A program made the position numbers and the translations under genes. Below are positions 33,190 through 44,799 of a stretch of 64,000 nucleotides of DNA, in pieces. Source of the DNA: Gordius sp. MW1 (lineage: Eukaryota; Nematomorpha; Gordioida; Gordea; Gordiidae); the NCBI GenBank assembly GCA_964036665.1, contig OZ038526.1, forward strand, positions 26,536,001-26,600,000. The letters run 5' to 3'. The notes below the pieces were generated by a model. The model had not been told where the DNA came from, made no database searches, and saw only the letters and a list, made by a program, of their open reading frames with translations. Positions within the stretch are counted from its first letter, which is position 1. Each line of letters begins with the position of its first letter.

Positions 33190-33985
33190 GATGAATGACA
33201 ACTTGGAGCATTGTGCACTCTATGCACTTGATGATTTCCATTATGAACACCAAAAAGACGAAATAAATCTAATAAATATTAATTTTATTTTATGTGTATA
33301 AATCATAAGTTCTTTTGTTTTGCGGCTGATTATAAAACAAGCAGAAAATTATGCCCAATTATTACTAAAAGCTGACAGACCTATAGGTTTTGCACCTCGA
33401 ATTGGATATCAATGATAACTATTAGATGAATTTTAACCATAAATTCTATTCATTTATTATTTTTAAATATTATTGTATATAAATCTCATCCTTCCCACTC
33501 CCCCTCCCCCGACCAAATATAATAATTTGGCGATGGTTTTTAATATATTACTGCCTTACAGCGATGTGGCAAAAAGAGTGGATCCTCACTAGCACGCTCT
33601 TATGCTGTTATTTATTGGCAGCCTTAGAAGCTTAATATTTATACTTATGCTTCTTGAATGATTACATGTTTTTAGGCGCACTCAGTTTTATTCTTGTTTT
33701 TAACATTAATATGTTATCGATGTTCTACTGCACTACTACGTTATTGGTGTGAAACTACGTTATAACTTTATTAGTGTCAGTTGTGAAACAAAAGAAACAA
33801 TTATTAAAATACAAAAATTTGAACATTGTTTGCTTTTGTATTTTATGGTGAGACCTGCATGGGCCGACATTTTAAGGTCAGGCCCGATTTAATAGTGTCG
33901 TTTAAAAGTAAATGGCTATCTATTTTAGACAATGATATAGTCTTTTTCTCTTTTATAAGACGAATTGCCTTAATGAAGGTGCATT
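33190..33985. other. Intergenic DNA, no gene seen
   Basis: AT-rich with one CT-rich patch (CCTCCCCGACC at 33495-33515). No ORF with family resemblance; the 96-codon frame at 33826 overlaps the start of the foldback arm and is not supported. Confidence 0.4.
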
Positions 33986-33989
33986 CACT

Positions 33990-34575
33990 CGTAGCACTGG
34001 TGGCTAGAATTAACATAATTTTATTACCCGATTTTAGTAAACTCGAGCAGATAGCAGATTTAATTGCTATTTGCTATAATTTAGTAACTTACAATATTTG
34101 CTCATATTATATATAATAAATTAAGAACTTTGCCCCCTCCCTTTTTTTGTCCCGTTGGTTTGCCCCCTTTTTTTACCCTCTTTCTCATGCGGAAGAGGGA
34201 AGGGGGGATTTGTCCCCCCCCCTTTTCACCCGGTTTCATCCGGGGATGGGGCAAATCATTCCCCCCCCCCCTAAGTGAGAAATTGGGTAAAAAAAGGTAG
34301 GGGCAAACCAACGGGACAAAAATAGGGAGGGGGCAAAGTTCTTAATTTATTTATGATATATAATATTAGCAAATATTGTAAGTTACTAAATTATAGCAAA
34401 TAGCAATTACGAGTTTAATGCTCGGGCTGTCTGCTCAATGCTTTAACAGATTTTGCTGTCGACTCGCCTCTCGAGCATTTTCATGCTACTGTTCTGCCCA
34501 GTGCACCAAACAGCGAGCACTCATTGTGCTAACGAGCATATTACACAGCTCATTGTGCGTGCTCGCGTTTATAAT
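33990..34575. repeat. Foldback repeat of the GAGC/GCTC family, copy 2
   Basis: Inverted arms (CTCGAGCAGATAGCA, AATTGCTATTTGCTATAAT, TTACAATATTTGCT) flank a TTAA-flanked GC module at 34125-34341, which starts GAACTTTGCCCC, ends GGGGCAAAGTTC and contains TTTGTCCCGTTGGTTTGCC and its complement. The right side continues with the same blocks as 12120-12330, about 85 percent identical. Confidence 0.7.
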
Positions 34576-34659
34576 TGAAGCTAGTTAACAATTTAACACC
34601 ACTAGTGTCAACTTTGTGAGTCTTTAATTATTTCTCATCCTCCCAAATTACATATCTAT

Positions 34660-34930
34660 ATCAAAGACCAGAAAACCCTGGGCCGAACAACTGTCGGTTA
34701 TTTTACTTGGGGGGGGGGGGGGGGGGTCCGGGTGGGCACAATGATAAGATTCGGGCAATCTGGGTTTAATTAGATTTAAAGGATAGTAAGATAGTATATT
34801 ATCTTATTACTTTATTGTATTGTATATCGAGAGTGCTTAAAAATATAAAAAAAATATAATTTTGCTACCGCTTTTTGATATAATTTTATATTTGTACCCA
34901 GCCCCCCCCCCTCATATTCCTGTCTATGTT
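34660..34930. mobile_element. CCCG-rich hAT MITE, partial
   Basis: Begins CAAAGACCAGAAAACCCTGG followed by GGCCGAACAACTGTC, an 18-G run and CGGGTGGGCACAATGATAAG, which parallels 14630-14720. The right end is not recognised; a C run and GTTCATGG near 34900-34930 may belong to a CATGGGC-type MITE. Confidence 0.5.
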
Positions 34931-35221
34931 CATGGAAAAGATTGTAATGTAATATTAATACTTATGTAGCCCTTTCATTGCTTGCAATTCACATGTGCCG
35001 TCTAGGCATAAAAGAAAGGCGTCAAACTCACCCATGGCATGCGCCTATAAGTGTTAAATTTAATTTTATTTTGTAAACAAATAAAATTTGGTTTAACAAA
35101 GCTTCCTCATTTAGCAATTCGCCTTTTTATTCCCTTATCACTCGTCGCTATCGCTAAGCATTACTTATTTTCATAAAATTAATTTCCAAACCATTCATTT
35201 TTGTTCAATATCTAACACCTC

Positions 35222-35464
35222 TCCCGACCTCATCTATTCAGAGAAAGAAAGTGGAAAATACAAATACCTCAACAATATCATTTTTGTACCAGTAGCGGCC
35301 ACGACCCTCAATAATTTAAATCCCGGGAGCAGCCAATTCTTGAAAAAAATATTCAAATATATAACCTCCATTACACACGATACCAAAGAATTCTTTAACA
35401 TCAAGCAGAAAATCACCATGGAATCCAATACAATCTTAATCCATGGCTCGATGCCAGCTCATTA
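35222..35464 (+). pseudogene. LINE ORF C-terminal fragment (tentative)
   Basis: An open frame reads KYKYLNNIIFVPVAATTLNN, NPGSSQFLKKIFKYIT, HDTKEFF, KQKITM and ends at a stop at 35462. The pattern V-P-V-A..T...G...FL......I....D.......Q.I...-SMP resembles the C-terminal tail I know from some non-LTR retrotransposon proteins of invertebrates. No reverse transcriptase motifs lie upstream, so it is a 5'-truncated copy. Confidence 0.35.
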
Positions 35465-35534
35465 ATTTAATATATTTTAGCATGTAACATACACAATTAT
35501 TTGGAAATAAACTTCTATCGGGATAAATAAACTC

Positions 35535-35870
35535 GTGCCTTCGGCCCTCGTGGGAAGGGGGAGAAGGGAAGGGAAGAGGAGAGGGGAAGGGGGGACGACT
35601 CATCTATACTTAGTATAAATGTATCATATTTGCTATGCAATTTATGGGCGAGAAAGGTGGGAAGGGGCGAGAATGCCTATAGGGGGGTATTAAATGCCTA
35701 ATGATTAATTAATTATTTATACAAATTTTCCATTTAATTAAAAAAAAATTGCCCTCTCCGGGATTCCAACCCACATCAGGAGAGGCATAGGCTTTTGTAG
35801 GGGCACAGGGACCCATATCAGTAGAGGCATAGGCTCTTGTAGGGGAGGGCATAGGGTAATTATCGATGTT
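35535..35870 (-). repeat. Inverted copy of the 6200-6510 composite repeat
   Basis: Reads on the minus strand CCCTACAAAAGCCTATGCC, then a degenerate B box GGTTGGAATCCCGG, AGAGGGCAA, TACCCCCCTATAGGCATTC and CACGAGGGCCGAAGGC. The B box has a changed base relative to the array at 4738-6308, so this copy is probably inactive. Confidence 0.7.
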
Positions 35871-38316
35871 AACCAATTGAATTATTCATTACTAATTCTT
35901 TTTTAGGAGAAAAGGTCATACTTTGGTTTTTTAACTAATGGGTGTCAAAGATTAATTGGTAATAAAATGTATTTGTAAGTAAATTTCTAATATGATCTAT
36001 GCCTATTAATTTCAGGGGTGTTTAGAAATTAGGCCAATCTATCTAGATTTAGGTTATTAGGTAGTCTGGTTATAATTAAATGACTACGTAATTATCCTTA
36101 ACACATTTCATTTCGTCGAAATTAACAAAGTTAGGTGAACACTAATGGGAAATAACACGAAATATATTGATTATAAATAATAGGGAAATTTTTTTTAATT
36201 CTGCCCCCCCCCAATTCAAAACCTGCGTACGTCCATGTACTAAACTAAGAATAAGTTAACTCAATACAAACATACTTTAGATAAATCAGAAGATATTTAT
36301 GATCAAATAATTAATTTTCAGTAACTAATCCATGAATAAATAGATTCCTCACCAAAAGATTTCTAAAAATTATTAAATCAAAATCTATGTAGAGTCTAAA
36401 AAAAACTTCAAGTTATTATTATGGTTATATTATAAAAAAGGCAATTAATAACTTTTTGAATTTGGAATTAAATTAATAAGAATTCCATCAGAAGATATTT
36501 ACATTGCCAATTAATTTATAATCTAGATTATTTAACGCTGAATTGATAGATATTTAAAAATATAGCCGGTTAACGTGTATTTATACACCGTTTCAAATAG
36601 TTCCCAAAATATTTAAAAAAAAAATGTTATAGCTATAATATATAAGTGATATTATCCCAAAAATATTTTCAGGTCTTATATTTAGTATATTAAACGTCTG
36701 ACTTAGGTTCAATAGATACTATGTTCGATTCCCGCACGTATCTCGTTTTAATTAAAAACAATTAAAATCGATAACGAGAGAGAGAGAGATGATGTGGGGA
36801 GGATACACGCGTGTGTATTACTATTCTAACACAGCGAGGGAGATAGAGATGAAAGGTGGGGCACCTATTATGCATTAATCACGTAGAGCAATTCCCCTTC
36901 TTATCTAAAAAGTAAACAAAAGCGTGACAAGACAAGACATCAAACAAAATCAAAAGCGAGCCCATAAATTGCATAGCAATTAATAAAGAAAATTCTACAT
37001 TTTATCTATAGCACGAAGGTAATTTATTGATTAAATATTGTTTTTTTTTATCAAAATAAGTTAGTATTGCACAGAATTTGATTAATTCAACAAATATTTT
37101 ATTAATTAGATTATACAGGTCTACAAAAAAACTACCCTGCAATCGGATCGGACATATAATTCTGATGGAGAATTTTGCGGAACAATTATCGGCTTTTAAT
37201 TTTTTTTCAATTATGCCTATTATAACCTTTTTAGGCCATATTGCCACGGCTTTAATGAACTCCTTTTTCCAGACATAATGAGACGAATTTTAATAAGGGG
37301 AAGGGGTTTGCGTTAAATTTAAATATATAAGTAAAACAAAAAAATTAAATAAATGGACATAAATTAACCTTTAATCTACAGCAAATTTTTTTTCAGTTTA
37401 AATTAGAAATGTTACCCAAAAGGGAGAGTCTAATTTTGTTTATTGTAAGATTATTTATGAATATTTCAACTTTAAACTTAAGAAAAAAAAATTACATAAA
37501 TATTTTTATGGACATCGGCTGCATGCCATTAATATTTTGCTCTTAAATGATTTATGAACGTTCTAATATGTTTAAATCGCATTAGCCATTCATCTATTAA
37601 AATTTAGTAACCTATGAATGGTTTTGCTAGCGATTACATAATGTTTAAAAGAAACTATAGTCAATTTTTATTGAAAAACCAAATACTACAATTTTTGACC
37701 TATTAGTATTATAATTAAAGATCAAAAGTTTCATTTAAATTGGATCTCATTCATAGTGATGTGGAAAGTCCAAGAAAAATCTCTATCCGAGACTTTGAAA
37801 AATTAAGTCGAGATCGAGACGAAAATTTTAACCCCAAGACAAGACGATATGAGATTTTTTGGCAAGATCTCGTCTTCTAAATTTTTTAATTGATGATAAT
37901 AATCTAATCATAATATAGTAAATTAATTTGTGCATTTTTTATTTTTTATTTCACATTTACAATGTTAAATATAAATTAATAAAATAAACACTTTGGATAT
38001 TGGGTAATTTACCACGACCAAGTAGCTGTGTATAATTCAAATTTTAATAATTTAAGCTCGTTGAATAAAATAGGAGTAGCCCCTAAGACATGTATCTTCA
38101 ATATATTTATTGTAATGAGAATTGCAGGAGAATATATATTTTATGCGAGCAAGCGAGAATAATAATGGAATAAGTTGATGTGAAGATATAATGCTGGAGC
38201 GAAGTAGTGGAGTGTAGCATAGTTAGGGAGTTGAGTGAATTAGTAATCCTCTGGTGATGAATTAAAACGATGGATGGCATTTATATAAAATTTGTTGTGT
38301 ATCGAATTATCTAGAT
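35871..38316. other. Intergenic DNA with small repeats
   Basis: 36205-36231 is the right end of a CATGGGC-type hAT MITE (C run, TTCAAAACCTGCGTACG, TCCATG) whose left end I cannot find. 36712-36745 has GTTCGATTCCCGC, a pol III B box, possibly a SINE scrap. 36960-36981 carries the recurring motif GCCCATAAATTGCATAGCAA. Two opposed frames at 37002-37278 overlap almost completely and match nothing known. 37785-37880 is rich in CGAGAC/GTCTCG repeats, like 44578-44690. Confidence 0.45.
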
Positions 38317-39047
38317 CAGTGGTTCTTAACCTTTTTATACACGCGGCCCCCCAAATATTTTATAATTTGTTTGCGGCCCCCATTTTTTCATAATAATTTA
38401 TATTTGTTATATTATCTATAATATATTGATTTTCTATTATTTTTTCATTTTATTATATAATAAACATAAAACACAACTTTATTATTTCATTATATATTTA
38501 AAATTTAAATAGATAAAGAAATAATAATAACATAAAAACTTCATAATTAAACATAAGAACAATGTTTAAAATAAAAAATATATGCATTCGGAAATATATT
38601 TAATGAGATTTCTGCTGCTGAACATCTTCAGCCAATTTGTTATTTCTTGGTTCAATTGATTGTAATGATATCCTCATGCAGGAATCTAGTCGCAATCGAT
38701 TGCGTTTTTTAGTTTTTATATTTACCATAGTTGAGAAGCCTTCACACAAATATGTATTAGCGAAAGGCAGCTAATTTTGAATTGCTGCTGAAAATAATGG
38801 GGGATATTCTGCACGAATTTGTATCCAAAATTGCGGCAAACTTTTAGTTTTAAACATAGACTAAAGTTTTAAACAAAGATTTTAAATTACAATCATTTAT
38901 TAATTCTAATAATGAATCTTAAGGCAACGAGTTCGAATCCCCTCGTGAGTATTTTTCTAAAGCTTTTCTGAATATTTTTATTTTATTCTAAAAAAATTTG
39001 GCGGCCCTCCGGCAAACTTCTCGCGACCCCCAGGTTAAGAATCACTG
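38317..39047 (-). mobile_element. hAT element, CAGTGGTT family, with transposase tail
   Basis: TIRs CAGTGGTTCTTAACCT and (inverted) CAGTGATTCTTAACCTGG; perfect 8-bp duplication ATCTAGAT at 38309-38316 and 39048-39055. GCGGCCCC repeats lie just inside both ends. On the minus strand, 38772-38600 encodes the C-terminal end of a SCAND3/ZBED5-like hAT transposase: CEGFSTMVNIKTKKRNRLR, then LQSIEPR and a stop. The rest of the transposase is gone. A B-box-like GAGTTCGAATCCCC near 38933 may be a chance match or a SINE scrap. Confidence 0.85.
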
Positions 39048-39867
39048 ATCTAGATCTTTCTATAAAAATCTAATGGATATTTCAGCTGTGTTTCGACTAT
39101 ACATTAATCTTGCCAACTCGCTGAAATATCCTACAATTGCATATTTATTAAAACATAATATAAACACACAGACTTAAAACGAGTTTTAATGAAGTAGTTC
39201 CTAATGCAACTTTAAATTTCGCAACAATTACATCATCCTCTTCAATGATGCTATTTCCGAGATGATGACGTAACAAAGTAATTATACAAATAAGTCCAAT
39301 GGCTAAAGATTTTAGAGCACCCCAGCGACTCCTCTGCCGGCCGAACCATTGCTTGCATTACATTATAACATGAGACTACCAAAAATTTGTTAAGCCTTTA
39401 CTCGTGGTACACCTCTGAAATACTTTAGTCCAGTCTTGTTAAGGAGCGGCGCTACAGGAGCAACGCTCCTGAGCGCCGCTACATTTTGTTAAAAAAAGCT
39501 GGAGCGCCACTCCTTTTGAAAAATGAGGAGCGGGAGCGGGAGTCGCTCCTTTTAGGGCTGGAGCGGAGGAGCACCGCTTCTCCGCTCCTATTTAATATAT
39601 AAATTATATTATTTTTTAAATATTAATAATGTTTGTTAGTTAAAATTTAATGAAAATATAATTTTAATTTTATTTAAATTTAATTTATTATTCATTATTA
39701 AATGTTGAGCCGAGTTTTATTTTGTTTTTTCATCGAATCATTCGAAACATTAAACATCTGTTTTTCCCTTTTATATTAAAATTTTTTTGAAAAATCATAT
39801 TAATTTAATATTCATTTTATAGATATATAATAAAAAATAGTTTTAATATGGATCTAGAGATAGAGAT

Positions 39868-40547
39868 TGTCGTATCCGTAACGACGACACTATTTGCCCC
39901 TGCCTTAGTAGTCTGGGTGTATTTAAGGTTATATGAGTTTATTGTTTCTTTTGGATTTTAAGGAACAGATGTAATCAAATTTAATATTGTTTCCTAAGAG
40001 ATATCGTCCCCCCAACTCCTTGTAAAACATCTCATTCAATTAATTACCAAAGTTCGTTTATTGTTAGCTCTCTTAACATTGTCGGGTCTTTTGATCCTAT
40101 AACATTTGCCCATCGTAGGCGTACTTTAAATTTAATCTCAGTGCGTGTGACTTTACAGTTTACCCCCCCCCCCGCCACATGTGCTCATATGTATGATTAT
40201 TCCCCATATTATTTATTACGCATCAGTGATTATATATTTATTAAAATCGAAAGGCTACGCGGATTCATAATATATTTTCTCCACTACTCGAACGATATCA
40301 ATAAAAATACTCCAACACATATTTGATTGTATCTCGTAAACTTTACCTATTGATATTATCGGAAATTTGGATTTATATTGATTAAAATAAACATTGAAAA
40401 ACAATTCTCGATTAAACTTAACACTTCAATCCTGAAGTTACATGAGCTCTTGAGCTTAACCGCCACGCGAGACAACCTTCACTGCCAAGACTTGGGACGT
40501 AACAAGTGACCCCCGACAACTTCCCCCCGTCTTCACAGGACTTAACA
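39868..40547 (+). repeat. 5' LTR of the young element
   Basis: Begins TGTCG, ends TTAACA. It contains CATATTATTTATTACGCATC and CTCCACTACTCGAACG. It should hold promoter and polyadenylation signals, but I cannot place a TATA box with confidence. Confidence 0.9.
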
Positions 40548-40699
40548 GTGGTGCCCCGGAACCGGAAACGAAACCCAACGACCTTTCGACCAAGAGACTT
40601 ATGGAGTATAGAGGTATAAAATATGTTTAAAATTCTGATTCTTTTGCTAATTATAATATTATTCAATATAACTATTATAGCTAAAAAGTTTTTAGTAAA

Positions 40700-41074
40700 A
40701 TGTTTGATAAAGTTCCTATTAAATTATATTTAGACATAGTAGGATTGAAAGTTTATGATTATTTGGATGTTATGATAGTTTTCTTACTAGGAGTTTTCTT
40801 TAAGAATTTACGAAGTAAATTTACATTAAATAGAAATTATTTTAATAACAACACTAATATTAAAAGAACTGTATATAATCCAGTAATACCCAATTCTCCA
40901 CCACACAAAAATAATTTTAACAATTATTATAATCCAGCAATACCCAATTCTCAACCCAACAAAAATAATTTTAACAATTATAAGGGTCCTAGATGCATGA
41001 AATGTGGAGTAGTAGGGCATAGGGCTGATTTTTGCAAAAATAATTTTGAATTTCCAAAATACCGTCCGATGTAA
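40700..41074 (+). CDS. Gag-like zinc-knuckle protein of the young LTR element
   Basis: 124 residues. A hydrophobic N-terminal half (DVMIVFLLGVFF) is followed by two near-identical repeats rich in asparagine and proline (NPVIPNSPPHKNNFNNY and NPAIPNSQPNKNNFNNY), then a retroviral-type zinc knuckle CMKCGVVGHRADFC near the C-terminus. The knuckle suggests RNA binding in the particle. It is much shorter than a usual gag and the capsid part is not recognised. Confidence 0.65.
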   Translation: MFDKVPIKLYLDIVGLKVYDYLDVMIVFLLGVFFKNLRSKFTLNRNYFNNNTNIKRTVYNPVIPNSPPHKNNFNNYYNPAIPNSQPNKNNFNNYKGPRCMKCGVVGHRADFCKNNFEFPKYRPM

Positions 41075-41371
41075 TTACTTATTTAATACCATAATTAATG
41101 TAAAATCGTGTACCTTTATTGCTTTTTACTCTAATAAAATTTAACAAATTAATACATTGGACATTATTAATTTTGATTCTTAAATTCATATATATATATC
41201 TCCATACATAAATACTCTATTTAATAATCCGATACCAAAAGGCGGCGTTAGATCAATACTCGTGGGCTAAAAAATGTAACAATAAAGATATTATAATATA
41301 ATTATAAAGAATTAATTCCACATGAAAAATTAAGGGAGGATAACGTCTTTGAAAATTAAAATATCATCAAA

Positions 41372-42070
41372 ATGTTGAAAATAATTTTGATTTGGATTTT
41401 CGGGATTATTGTTAAAATAATAATCAATTTTATACGATTCATTACTTTTAAAGTAAATTTTGTACGTAAAGGACGAAAATACAAATTATGTGATCACACC
41501 GAAAACATCAAGCTACACGATAGCTTAATTATTAAAAATACTCTAAAAATGGGGTATGTCATATATAGGGAGGGCAAGTACCATATGATTTATCGAAAGA
41601 TTATGAATCGCGGGAGCGAGGTTAGTGGGCATAAGGCGCGAGAAATCGAAGTCAAGCCCTGGCAAACTCCCTGTACTGGTCCTTCATTATATAATAAAAA
41701 ATCGATCCCACTTATTCTGGGGCGATTACGAATTAATTGGTGTAATATTACCAATATTAACGTTTCAGAATTTAGTGATCATAACTATTTGCATCCTTAT
41801 GCGTATGTTGAATCGTTAACTATTTCTATTGACGTTAATGAAAGCATATCTAAAACGGGAAGGTTTAAAATGTTAATAAAAATTAAAGGGCTAAAATGGG
41901 AAACAATTTTAGACACCTTAAAATTAGCTCGCCGAGGAAATGATGAAAACGCTTACGCCAAGAATAAAGATCGGAGTATTAGGTACAAGTGTGGTTGTAT
42001 GGGGAGGATATGGATGAATTCTAATTATTATCTTTTAATTAAAGAGGTGGATGTTAATTTAAAAAAATAA
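41372..42070 (+). CDS. Unknown 232-residue protein of the young LTR element
   Basis: The N-terminal 25 residues are strongly hydrophobic (MLKIILIWIFGIIVKIIINF), like a signal anchor, followed by a basic patch (VRKGRKYK). The remaining 190 residues look soluble and globular, with scattered cysteines and a C-terminal CGCMGRIWM segment. I recognise no protease, polymerase, integrase or envelope signature. The frame is open throughout an element whose LTRs are nearly identical. It may be a second structural protein or a membrane-targeted accessory protein; function unknown. Confidence 0.5.
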   Translation: MLKIILIWIFGIIVKIIINFIRFITFKVNFVRKGRKYKLCDHTENIKLHDSLIIKNTLKMGYVIYREGKYHMIYRKIMNRGSEVSGHKAREIEVKPWQTPCTGPSLYNKKSIPLILGRLRINWCNITNINVSEFSDHNYLHPYAYVESLTISIDVNESISKTGRFKMLIKIKGLKWETILDTLKLARRGNDENAYAKNKDRSIRYKCGCMGRIWMNSNYYLLIKEVDVNLKK

Positions 42071-42803
42071 GTGACTTAAATTGTCGCAGCTTGGAAAGAG
42101 CGTGTAAAAATAAAGGAAAGAAAAAATTCCCAAATTATGATAAAAAGTGTAGTATAAAAAATAATACCTACAGAGAACCCAAATTAAACACTATAAATAT
42201 AATTTTAGGTGAAATCCCTACAATTGAAACCTAATTAAATAGTGTTCCTTTAATCTTAATATTTATTACAAGTTCCCTCATAAAGGTCATTAGCACGGTA
42301 TCTAATTTAGAGATACACGTATTAATGAAAAGGTGCGCTTGTTAAAGCAACATGAGGCGCGCTTAACCATGAGAAATACCAATAAAATTTAATTTTGCAT
42401 CTGGCAAAAACGGGAACTTATTAGGGCTAGAAATATAAAATAAATTTAAATGTATTAAATTTATTAAGGGTACTAATTTGATTAAGTAGAGATAATTTGT
42501 AATAAGAGGGTGGGTGACATATGGGACAAATTTTATTTATTTTTACAGGAATCAAGTTACCTAAAAAAAGAAGCCGTTCATTGGGTCGATAACTGAATCA
42601 AAACGTGCGTTTTAGTCAATCTGTCAACTCATGAAGATCCGAAGGGGATCTCAAACAGAGGATGAAAAGACTCGACATAAGCGAAAGATACACATTATAC
42701 ATTAGCACCATTTTGCGCTTCTTATAAACCCCTATTTCTATGATTCCATTTGCTCGCGACTCGGCATGTGCAATCCCCGTCTAAAAAAAAAAAAAAAGGG
42801 AGG

Positions 42804-43482
42804 TGTCGTATCCGTAACGACGACACTATTTGCCCCTGCCTTAGTAGTCTGGGTGTATTTAAGGTTATATGAGTTTATTGTTTCTTTTGGATTTTAAGGA
42901 ACAGATGTAATCAAATTTAATATTGTTTCCTAAGAGATATCGTCCCCCCAACTCCTTGTAAAACATCTCATTCAATTAATTACCAAAGTTCGTTTATTGT
43001 TAGCTCTCTTAACATTGTCGGGTCTTTTGATCCTATAACATTTGCCCATCGTAGGCGTACTTTAAATTTAATCTCAGTGCGTGTGACTTTACAGTTTACC
43101 CCCCCCCCGCCACATGTGCTCATATGTATGATTATTCCCCATATTATTTATTACGCATCAGTGATTATATATTTATTAAAATCGAAAGGCTACGCGGATT
43201 CATAATATATTTTCTCCACTACTCGAACGATATCAATAAAAATACTCCAACACATATTTGATTGTATCTCGTAAACTTTACCTATTGATATTATCGGAAA
43301 TTTGGATTTATATTGATTAAAATAAACATTGAAAAACAATTCTCGATTAAACTTAACACTTCAATCCTGAAGTTACATGAGCTCTTGAGCTTAACCGCCA
43401 CGCGAGACAACCTTCACTGCCAAGACTTGGGACGTAACAAGTGACCCCCGACAACTTCCCCCCGTCTTCACAGGACTTAACA
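42804..43482 (+). repeat. 3' LTR of the young element
   Basis: Nearly identical to the 5' LTR. It is preceded by a 14-A purine tract with GGGAGG and followed by the GAGAT duplication and hAT transposase sequence. Confidence 0.9.
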
Positions 43483-43879
43483 GAGATTATAGAAGATGAA
43501 GAAGAAACTGAAGTGGAATTTCCATTTCCACCATTTAAAAAATATTTCAAGCTTATTGATACAGATGACAAAGTCAGATTAAAGGCGAAATGCCTATTGT
43601 GCATTAATAACAAAATGATTTCTTTCTCTAAAATCAGCAGCTTTAATTTAAAAAAACACCTGAAGGTAAAATCAAAATTTCTTATTTTATAATAATTTTT
43701 TTAAAATGGTTTTAATTATATTTGGGCAATTCATTACATACATTTTGTGCTTATAAATTTATATTTAGAAAGTACATGTTAATCAATATTCAAAAAATTG
43801 AAAATCATATCAATAGTTTTAGTTATATTAAGTCTTCCTCTTCTGAAAAAAACAGTCAATATTAAATTTTGTAGTCATT

Positions 43880-44799
43880 AATCACATTATGCATTTGTGC
43901 CATTTGCATTACCTTTCATATTATAAAGGTAGGGTTGGCAAGTGAACTCTACTAATCCACTGAATTTTCTATGCGATTTCGCAATAAATAAGAGTATATG
44001 AGCATAATAATCAGAAGATAATAATAACCCCTTTCAGGAGTGCCGCAATTAACTTAAAAGTTTACCCTAATTGGCGCCATCTATCGGCGATTTTAATTAG
44101 AGACAATTATTTAAAAATGAAAGAAGTAAATTTTTTTGGACATATGTGTCTTACAACTATAATAAAATTGTTTTATAAGTATATGTGCAATTTATTGAAA
44201 ACCTCAAAACTCTTATTCCTACCAGTGACGATGCTACAGTTATAACATGTTATGAATATAGATAAAAAGCATTCACACGTACCTTTTGCATTCTTATAAT
44301 ATTCTAATAAACGGCAATAAATTTTTTGGAACGAAATAAAAATTAATTTTCAGAGCTATAACTATTTTCTGATTTATTTATCTAAAACATTACTTATTCT
44401 TGCCAATGCTAACTAAGGGTCCCAGCTAGTTAGAATATGCAAACGATACGTTAATACAGGTTTGAATAAAAATGGGCGCTATTTTGATTTTTGTAAATTT
44501 TTTTTATTTATATAATATTTTAAATAAATCAGGGGAAAAATTAAGATAGTATAAATATTTTTATAAAAGTGGCGACATGTCGAGATTTCTCGTCGAGACC
44601 GAGATTTTCTGGACCAAGACGAGACACTCATAATGGCATCCGAACTAAATTTTTGCATCGAGACCGACACGAAGTCGATACACAACTCATTGATTATTAA
44701 ATTAATATATTAAAAATTACTATCAGTTTTGATATATAGGCTAATAATTCGACGCTTTTTTTTTAATAGTGGTTCAAGGAATTTGATTTCGCATCAATT
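43880..44799. other. Intergenic DNA with a CGAGAC-rich repeat
   Basis: 44578-44690 is rich in CGAGAC and GTCTCG words (TCGAGATTTCTCGTCGAGACC, AAGACGAGACAC), like 37785-37880. They look like ends of one MITE family but neither copy shows both ends. No gene seen; the short frame at 44479-44685 is a by-product of this repeat. Confidence 0.4.

Larger units (their letters stand above)
39868..43482 (+). mobile_element. Young LTR retrotransposon without recognisable pol
   Basis: LTRs at 39868-40547 (680 bp) and 42804-43482 (679 bp) start TGTCGTATCCG and end GGACTTAACA. I see one difference between them, in the length of a C run, so insertion is very recent. The 5-bp target duplication is GAGAT. After the left LTR comes GTGGTGCCCCGGAACCGG, a likely primer site; before the right LTR comes a run of A then GGGAGG, a purine tract. 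The internal 2.2 kb has two open frames: a gag-like one with a CX2CX4HX4C zinc knuckle, and one I do not recognise. No reverse transcriptase or integrase is visible, so it probably moves with proteins supplied by another element. The superfamily is unresolved; 5 bp fits Gypsy or BEL. Confidence 0.9.
39431..43879 (+). mobile_element. Second copy of the hAT2 family, split by an LTR element
   Basis: Left TIR CAGTCTTGTTAAGGAGCGGC at 39431 and the same sub-terminal GAGCGGCGCT repeats as 20137. The sequence is collinear with 20137-20600 up to GATCTAGAGATAGAGAT, then broken by the LTR element (39868-43482), and resumes GAGATTATAGAAGATGAAG. It stops matching at about 43879, where hAT2 would continue, so the right half is lost. 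The transposase start after the insertion (43483-43680) keeps the BED finger with FPPFKKYFKLID and AKCLLCINNK and an intact lysine-rich LKKHLK stretch that is altered in the 20573 copy. Confidence 0.85.

Noticed and set aside
37002-37278. Two opposite overlapping frames of 81 and 66 codons
   Set aside because: They overlap almost entirely, match no family, and neither has supporting context.
39056-39430. Possible LTR or gene remnant next to the hAT at 38317
   Set aside because: No matching second copy in the window, no ORF and no clear terminal motif.
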